Shown: positions 56,641 to 64,000 of the stretch, in pieces
How positions within the stretch are numbered: position 1 is the stretch's first letter
Layout of the letters: every line of letters starts with the position of its first letter
Assembly (NCBI RefSeq): GCF_030272615.1
Contig: NC_081406.1
Location: 169,167,861-169,231,860, forward strand
Direction of reading: 5' to 3'
Length of the DNA: 64,000 nucleotides
Origin: Cryptomeria japonica
Lineage: Eukaryota; Streptophyta; Pinopsida; Cupressales; Cupressaceae
Program-made: the position numbers and the translations under genes
Notes under the pieces: model-generated
Seen by the model: only the letters and a program-made list of their open reading frames with translations
What the model was told of the DNA's origin: nothing
Databases searched by the model: none

Positions 56641-58860
56641 TTGTCTTGATAGTTTCTTTAATTAGAATTGATGATTTTTCTTCATATAATGTTAAAGGGA
56701 AAGTGTCAAACCTTCCATCCTTAGGCACCTCAGAGAGGTTTTCAACATCAGATGCATCCTTTCTTTTTACTTTTTTGGGGTCAGATAGTGCCACAATGTG
56801 GTTTTCACCATAAGACCCATGATTTTTTTTATATACTTTTGCGACTGGAAGATTTGGTGCCTTCTCCAAAATATGCCATGGTATTGAGTTCTATGATACA
56901 TCCTGCTTTGTGGTCCTCAAGTGGAAGATCATCTTGTATTCTAAGGTGGTCAATAAAGACCTCATCATTTTGGAATGTGTCAAGCCATGGAGGTCCTTGT
57001 CATTCCCAACAAATGAGTTGCGGATGGATGAGGGGAAGGCCATTGGTGTGTTCAAAATCAGCGGGTGTGAGAGTAAAGACACAAGAGTCTTTGGGTATTT
57101 AAATGCAATTATCAAGGTCATCTCTATTACTCTCCTTATCAGTCTTTATTGTAAATGAAACCAAATAGACATCACTAGAAGGAAACTCGGCAACGAGATT
57201 CTTCACTCTTCACAGTTTTAACCTAGTGCTTTGAGGCGTAGAGACGATGGGATCCCAAAATGTTTTTATCCACAGTTCTCCACTATCTTCCTTTTCTTGG
57301 GATGTGGAATTAGATGATGTTGTTTGACCAACTCTGAATTTCTTTATAAATTTCTCTTCTTCAATAGGCTCACCTGATTCTGTGAATCTTTCTATAAGCT
57401 CATAGTCACTTGATGACTTGTTTGAGCCCCATTCCCATTCATTAGTCTATGGAGTAACATTTTTCTTGTTGTTGGTCATTAGTGGAGGTAGACTATTTGA
57501 TTTTTAATGCTGTTTGGGAATTAAGACCACACAATTTTAATGGTGTAAATCCAAGTCCTATGGTGCATTGCTTCTTTGGTACTAGCTTTGGTTGCAACAA
57601 ATCAACAATACCTTTCTTCTATATCCCAAGAGTGCCTTTTCCATCATATCCAATATTTTGTAAGAACTTAAAACCATTTCCATAGTTCTCACATGGTATT
57701 GTGACGTGGCCTTGTGTAGATTCTTCTTTAGGTTCCCTATAAAGAATTTTGTAAAGGTTTTCTTCTTCCATCTCACCCCATTTCTTGAATGTAGTGGGAT
57801 CCCATTTTATGGTAATTGTAGATACTTTCTTTGAAGGATGTGATCATCCATAGTCCTTAGGAGAATCCATTGGTTGCTTCAAGTACGTGGTTTGGTTCAA
57901 GCTATACTCTCCCATGAATTTTTCCTTGTATTTTCCTTTGAGCTCTCCTTGTTTTGATGTAGAAGCTTTCAATGATTCAGGATCAACATATGCTAAATAT
58001 GGAGTCACTTCTCTATTGATTGGGACTATTACTTCTAGTCTCATTTGCAAGTTGTTGCAATATATGATTGGGTTTGGATCACCTTTGAGTGTCACTCCAA
58101 CCCCATTGTGTGGAAATTTAATACATTGGTGATATGTTGATGGTATTGATCTCATTTCATGTATTTATGGACATCCCAAAAGTATGTTATATGTTGGATC
58201 TAGATTGAGGACTTTGAAAACCATATCCTTTCTCACTAGCCCAATTCTTAAAGGTAAGGTGATTTTTCATTTGGATGAGCGTTCTTTGTCATCATATGCT
58301 TTGATGGTGATCTTATTTCTTGAATCCATAGTTTGATAAGAGTATCCCAATTGTAAGATTTTTTTCAATGGCCAAATGTTTAGACTCGCTCCTCCATCTA
58401 TCAAGACTCATTTGATATGGTTCTTATGGAGAAAGGGTTCAATATGAAGAGGTGCATTGTGTGGTTGACATGGAGATGTGTCATCAACTTCTGTGAATGT
58501 AAGGCAATATGGAGTGGAAAGATATCCCACCATAGCTTGAAACTGGTCCATGTTTAGATCAGTGGGAACGAAGGTATCTCTCAATGCTTTGTCAAGAATA
58601 GCTTTATGTGAAGGGGAGATACGCAAAAGTTAAAGGATGGAGATTAGGGTGGGTGACTTCCCTAACTAATCTATAAGGTCATACTCATTTTTGGTAGATG
58701 ATGAAGTTGTGGTCTTGGATGGAACACCTTGCAAGGTGACTTTCCCCGTTGAGTTGTAACATTGCATTTGGGGGTTTCATCATTAGATGATGGTGAATAT
58801 GGTCCAATGCCTTTCAAAACAACTTTACTCCTTCAAGTAGGACCTTCGAGAGTTTTTTCC
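56641..58860 (-). pseudogene. Tat protease and pol linker
   Basis: Minus strand. The protease active site DGGAS is encoded at 58384-58398 (LIDGGASLNIWPLKK), followed by TYNILLGCP near 58190 and STYHQCIKFPHNGVG near 58120, which is the typical end of the Tat/Gypsy protease. A linker of about 400 codons leads toward RT, with readable pieces MGEYSLNQTTYLKQPMDSPK near 57870 and SDYELIERFTESGEPIEEE near 57380. A segment upstream of the active site (FVPTDLNMDQFQAMVG near 58570) also fits this family. Many stops and frameshifts are present. The frame would join the RT region now at 48579 and below, from which it is separated by the 8 kb insertion. Confidence 0.82.
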
Positions 58861-58864
58861 TTTA

Positions 58865-60924
58865 TTATAATGGTGGAAACATGACTGTCCATTGAAATAT
58901 GGTTAATTGTATAATTATAGGACGCCTAGTAGTATAATTGGCATCGTTGTCTGATTTAGAAGCTTTTCCCTTATCATGATTTGGGAATGGTTCCTTAAAC
59001 ATTGTATGTTCCTCATTGGAAGTGTGACCATCAACTTCTATGTTACCCTTGTCAATAAGATATTGTGTGATGTTCTTCAATCTGTGACAATTGCTAGTCT
59101 TATGTCCTTTGCGCTTGTGATACTCACAAAACACAGTATCATTCCACCATGCAGGTTTTACTTTCAGTTCATAAGGTGGATTTCCTGGTATTGGTATAAG
59201 CTTATTTGCAACTAATTTCTTAAATTATGTCTCAATTGGCTCTCCCAATGGAGTGCATTTTATTGGAGGCTTTGATGGCCTTTGATCAGTCACTTGATTA
59301 TTATAATTAGATGAACTTGCACCTGGGAAAGTCATCTTTGGTGTCACCATATTTACATCCACTACCCCATCGCTAACAATATTCTTGTTTTTTTTCCAAA
59401 AGCGGGGTTTTTCTTTCCCATTTGAGTCATCTTTGTTGTCCTTGAATAGCTTAATAGTACCTTGTTCAATAAGGACTTTTTCAGCTACCAATGCCTTTTC
59501 AATGAGTTCTTTAAAAGTAGACAAACAATCTTTCCTCAATTTATATCCAATGTCCTTATTGAAGTTTTGGGTGAACATTTCAACCATTTTTTTTTGTGGG
59601 ATATCACAAGAGAATTGACTAGCTAAACTTCTCCACCACTATAAGAATGATGCAAAGGACTCTCCATTTTTCTGCTTGGTATTACACAAGGTGGTCACTG
59701 ACACATCTATTTCAATATTGTATGAGACGTGTTGTATGAAAGCTTCTGCCAAAGCACTCCATGACTTGAATCCAAGAGGGAGTTGGAAGATCCATTCCAT
59801 AGCTTTTCCACCTAAACTTTGTGGAAATAGTCATATCAAATATGTTTCCTCTCTTGCTAGCTCAATGAAAGTCGGAGAAAATTATTTTATATGTGCCTTA
59901 GCATCTCCCTTGCCTCTATACTTGTCAAATTTTGGTGTAACAAAATGTGGAGGAAAGGACAAATGTCCTTGATTGTATAATATTGCTTTGGTGCATGCAT
60001 ATCTACCATCTTTTTTGCAAATCCTTGATTTGTTGTTGCAAGTCCTTTTTAGGTGGTGTCTTATCTCTTTGAGTTAGTCCCATGCATGCACCATCGAGTG
60101 GAGGAGGAGGGATATAATGAATATATGGATGATATTGGTCATAAATATGCTCATATGAAGGGGGAACATAATTATAATTTAGTGTATGAGCCACTTGGTA
60201 TGGTTTTGTAATGAGGAGCACTAGGCCTAGGATGATTGTATATATCATGACCATGAGGATAGGAGGTATCATAAGAGTGATCTTGAATATTGCCCCCAAA
60301 TCTGACATAGGGTCTCCTTGTGTCATGATTTTTCATGTTCCCTTGGGTATAATTATATGCATTTGAATGATCTTGGGTGCTATCTTGTTGTTGAGCATGT
60401 GCATTAGCATTTCTCCTCCATGCAAGAGGATGACCACAAGGTTGTTCATGCGAGTTTCTAGCAAAATTGGTATAAGCATGAGTGTTGAAAACTTCTAGTT
60501 TTTGAAATAAGGATGAGGGTGACTTAGGCACTAGACGTTCTCTTCTATTACCACCATTATGTCCTCTAGGATTTGGATTTTCTCGATTCACTTGATTTGG
60601 ATCATCCTCCAAAATTTGTGACACGTCAAAATCATGGGGTAATCTTGCTCCACTTTGTGCTATCACTTAAAAGAAGTATTGATGGTCTCTTCTCATGATT
60701 TCCTCAATCATTCTATTGATCTATTATAGTCCCTTCAATGTCTATGGAAGTGATGGATTCATTGTCATTACATTGTTGTTATCATTCTCTGGTGGATTAT
60801 TGTGATTCTCAAAATTTTGTGGGTTGTAAAATTCATTTCTATCAAACTCATAAGTAGTCATGTTGAGAGATCTTAGAGCTTCCCCAAATTCTCTTCTAGA
60901 CCTCTGTGAACGGGTTTCAACCAT
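58865..60924 (-). pseudogene. Tat gag
   Basis: The ATG at 60922-60924 (MVETRSQRSRREFGEAL) follows the leader. A poorly conserved Asn/His/Tyr/Pro-rich domain extends to about 60000 and contains a stop at 60742 and a frameshift near 60180. The capsid core follows: FDKYRGKGDAKAHIK near 59945, LFPQSLGGKAMEW near 59850, SWSALAEAFIQHVSYN near 59770 and EMFTQNFNKDIGYKLRKDC near 59560. A knuckle-like CEYHKRKGHKTSNC lies near 59090-59130, in the CX2-H-type form usual for Tat gags. The stops after HIK and YLI inactivate it. Gag would form the particle that packages the genomic RNA. Confidence 0.85.
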
Positions 60925-63413
60925 GAACTAAACCTTGGCTAAAATGAGAAATGGAAGAAAATGTGAAGGCTATGAAGGACCCAGAAGGAAAATGAGATGG
61001 AATGAATCTAGGGTTGTCTTACAATGTCCAAAAGTGTAAGTCTAAGATATATGTGATCTAAAGCAAGGTGTGGCTTCCAAAGAGATGATAGATCTCTTGA
61101 TGAGGTAAGCTGACCTTGACTAAAGAGAACCAAATGGAACCCAAGATGATAGATCTGATGTGGGAACTACCTGGTGATATTTTGTAGTATGTTTGGAGAA
61201 AGTAATGAGGACTATTAAGCAACCCTTTGACTCTAGTTTGAAAAGTGTGTATGAGGACTACAAATGGTGGCTGAAAATGTGTGACAAAGCTGTGATAAAG
61301 GCCGGTTGACTAAAACTGAAGCCCTAGGGGAAGCTGCCTTAGAAGCTCTTTGAACTCAAAACACAAACCTGTCATGAGTTCATAGATGTGGTTTTAACCC
61401 ACTTATACACATTTTCACAATTCACAGATGTGATTTCCACTATTGATGATGCTATTTCAATTCAAAATACAGAAATATGATTCCACCCTGCACAGATATG
61501 GTTTATGAACATGTATGTTGTTTAACCCAACACAAACATAGTTTCTAATGGTATGACAATTTTTTGCAAGTCTGATATGCAAATGCAAATATGCAGTGTT
61601 GTTCTGCATAGACGTGATTTTAAGTCTTAAAAAATGCACAAAGAAAAGACACAGAAGTAGCCAAAATGATCAAATACACATTGATATCAAACACAGACAC
61701 GTTTCTGACAAATTTGTATAATTTATGTCCAAATTTTTCAATTGTTGAGTGTGACCAAATTTTAATGGTGAATGTCTTGTGGCAAGAAAACACAACAAAC
61801 AATGAAGACACAATGTCTGAAGGTGTTTTATCAAGTTTTGAGCGCAATGTGTATACATCCAATAGGCCGAATCAACCCAATTTCCATGGGTCTAACACAA
61901 TTGAAGACATATCATACACTTTCTTAGCCTAAGGTCAATGCTCTCATGGTGATAACTTCAGCCCACAACTTGGAATCTCCATCGGCTAAAGTGTAGGGAC
62001 ACCTTGATGGGTGTATTCACTAACTTTGCCTTTTTTTGTGAGCAGACAACTAGGGACCTCCAAGACTAGAAGGATGACCATATCACCCTCTCCCCGAAAA
62101 GCTACAAGTAGCTTATGCTAAGCCAAGGATTTTTGTCTCATCCCATGGGAGCCTTATGGTGCGTATCTTGGGGGGAGAACCAACTATCCCCTTGCACTGA
62201 AATTATAGCGATGTTCGGAAAAAAATAAGGGTGGGCCTCTAATCTAAGGTATCTAGTGCAGGTACTTTAGCAGTCCCCAGTGTCTACCCATGTAGTGGCA
62301 GCTCATTTAAGAACCCATTCTTATTCATAAAGAAGATTTTTACGCATCTCACACAAGTGTGGATATTAAAGGAAAACTATTAGAGTAGATACATGTCACC
62401 AGGTCATCATGGCTTTCGCCTAACATATTAATTTATATAGAAGGATGAAGAAAGTATTGCTTGGGTCATTCCCTCTCACTTGGCCTTATGGGCTACTCGG
62501 GAGGTATGCCCTTCTACCTACAAAAAAGAAGATGATAACAATTTGTCTTACACCCAAGGTCCAATAGAAGGCGAGGGGAGAGGATACTTTTGTTATCACC
62601 TTTAGGGATCTAAACACAAAACATGTCAAAGGCACAAGACACTTTAAAAAAATTCAGTTAACCCTAAACAAACAAAGAAAAGAGAAATGAAAATGTGTGA
62701 GCCTAATTAAACTAAGAATTGAAATGCAAAGACACACACTAAATTACCCCTGCAACAAAATGATTAGTAGTTTTGATAATCACCCCCACCTGCAAGCACA
62801 CTTGTTAGGTTAATTTTAGAAATCCAAATCGAAATGTGAAAAGGGGGCATTTGACAATACGATTTAGACAACTACACCACTTTGTTAGTTCAAGCAAGGG
62901 GTTAGGATAAAACCAAATCTGAAAAACGCTAAAATGAAAAAGACAAAAACTAAAAAATTGAAAATGCAAAACACAAACGTGATTACACCTTCCTTAAATG
63001 CAAAAATACCCAATGTAGACGTAGAAACAAGTTGGAATTTGCAAAACTAGCTCAAAAACACAAACGTGGCAAAATAAACCAGACACAAAAATAAATATTG
63101 CAAATGCGGAAAATATTTTAAAACCTACAAAATCAACTTCTGAAATAGGGATGCGGAAAAAAATGTCATAGACGTGACACAGTGATGCACAAACGCACTA
63201 AAACACATAAATGTGAAAATACGGATTTCAATCACAAAAATATCTAATGCAGATGCGAAAACCTAAAACCTACAAAATAGAAATGAGACAGAAACACAAA
63301 CACAAAAAGATGATTCGTAGACACAATTCCACCTGTAATTGTCATTGATCCAACCTGCAACTTGACAAAAAAGACTAAAACTGTAGAAAGATGTTAAAAA
63401 CTAAGGGACAAGA
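60925..63413 (-). other. Long 5' leader of the Tat element
   Basis: No credible gene on either strand. The stretches 61360-61720 and 62960-63330 are enriched in degenerate CACAGACGTG / CACAAACGTG phrases at irregular spacing. The middle part (61930-62600) is unique-looking and not coding. Confidence 0.55.
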
Positions 63414-63432
63414 GTCCCACCAGGCATGCCAA
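63414..63432 (-). promoter_or_regulatory. Primer binding site of the Tat element
   Basis: On the minus strand, TTGGCATGCCTGGTGGGAC follows the LTR end (TATACA) after two bases. The form TTGGCRYGCCYGGTGGGAC is common in plant Tat elements. It is not the initiator-Met site used by the other elements here. Confidence 0.72.
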
Positions 63433-63434
63433 AA

Positions 63435-64000
63435 TGTATATGATAAAATTTGGAAGATCAAAACTATTGTGAAACCACAAAAGATCCAACCACATAAACC
63501 CTAGTTCTACAATCAAGAGTCCACCATACACCAATGAAGAAACCTAAGAACATGCAAATCAACAAATAAGATGATAATACCATTCACATGCCAAGTAATT
63601 GGATATCCATTGATCTTGTTTGATATATTTGCTCTCTTATTTGGTATGTGCACAAGAGCTCAACAAAGAATGAAATTCTAGTTGTGAAGTCGCTTGATCA
63701 CTTGAAGGCTTGATTGCATAAATATTATTGGATTAGTTAGATTAGGGTTGATAAGGATGAAAATATCCTCTTATATAGAGAACACCTTAGAAAATAGAGG
63801 GATAAGGTTAAGAGGTGAAAGAGTAAATGGCCAGCTAGGATTAATGGGTAGGTAGGGAAAATAATAAAATATGAAAGGGGTAGTTAGAGGAAAATTAAGA
63901 GACAAATGACAAGTGTCATGGAAGGAAAAAGCTAATGAATCAATTAAACAAATGAAGATCTATTTAATTAATAGAGGAAATAGGACCAATTAAATAAATC
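63435..64000 (-). repeat. 5' LTR of the Tat element, cut by the window end
   Basis: 566 bp present. It is co-linear with 35499 onward (aatttggaagatcaaaact...), with small differences including a short extra segment near 63760-63785 (ttatatagagaac) absent from the other copy. About 160 bp remain outside the window. Confidence 0.88.

Larger units (their letters stand above)
35499..64000 (-). mobile_element. Tat-lineage Ty3/Gypsy retrotransposon, 5' LTR runs off the window
   Basis: Read on the minus strand: 5' LTR (63435 to beyond 64000), primer site, long leader, gag, protease, RT, RNase H, second RNase H, integrase, an antisense ORF region with tandem repeats, polypurine tract and 3' LTR (35499-36226). 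The second (archaeal-type) RNase H before the integrase is diagnostic of the Tat lineage. LTR-LTR similarity (35499 onward against 63435 onward) frames the element. Two insertions are nested in it: a solo LTR (40970-45115) and a non-autonomous element (48580-56635). Without them it spans about 16.3 kb within the window. It inserted into the 3' LTR of the older Copia copy. Confidence 0.88.

Overview
This window reads as repeat-rich nuclear DNA of a seed plant. The evidence is Copia and Ty3/Gypsy elements primed by initiator-Met tRNA, L1-type LINEs with an RNase H tail, a Tat-lineage Gypsy carrying an antisense plant-mobile-domain ORF, and relics of an FLX-like plant gene. Very large, old, nested elements full of stop codons suggest a big genome such as a gymnosperm, but the species cannot be fixed from sequence alone. 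I see no intact host gene, no rRNA or tRNA gene and no CRISPR.

Layout. 1-1791: 3' part of a decayed Copia pol. 2.47-3.43 kb: a decayed coiled-coil ORF. 3.4-8.2 kb: AT-rich DNA without recognisable genes. 8.27-9.53 kb (minus): an intron-bearing pseudogene of an FLX-like coiled-coil protein, followed by a 3 x 152 bp tandem repeat. 10.55-11.30 kb: the open 3' end of a LINE ORF2 with RNase H. 13567-17806: a complete LTR element (495 bp LTRs, TSD GAAAA) that encodes only gag and protease plus an unknown acidic ORF. 18219-18533: a Copia-type LTR. 19399-30076: a Gypsy-type element with giant LTRs and gag only; a 1237 bp solo LTR (TSD GAGGT) splits its gag, and a LINE-derived segment with an unusual ORF sits in its 3' LTR. 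30.64-35.50 kb: a decayed Copia gag-pol interrupted by foreign DNA.

35499 to beyond 64000: a minus-strand Tat-lineage Gypsy with RT, RNase H, a second archaeal-type RNase H and integrase. Between pol and the 3' LTR it has an antisense plant-mobile-domain ORF and tandem repeats. Two elements are nested in it: a 4146 bp solo LTR (40970-45115) and an 8056 bp non-autonomous LTR element (48580-56635, TSD AATAT). The latter encodes a coiled-coil, five-zinc-knuckle gag and a 1116-codon ORF of unknown function in place of pol.

Three separate LTR elements here have gag but no reverse transcriptase, so their spread must have depended on enzymes supplied by other copies. Two of them, and the LINE-linked segment, carry long ORFs with no recognisable enzyme. 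These are the most interesting objects in the window.
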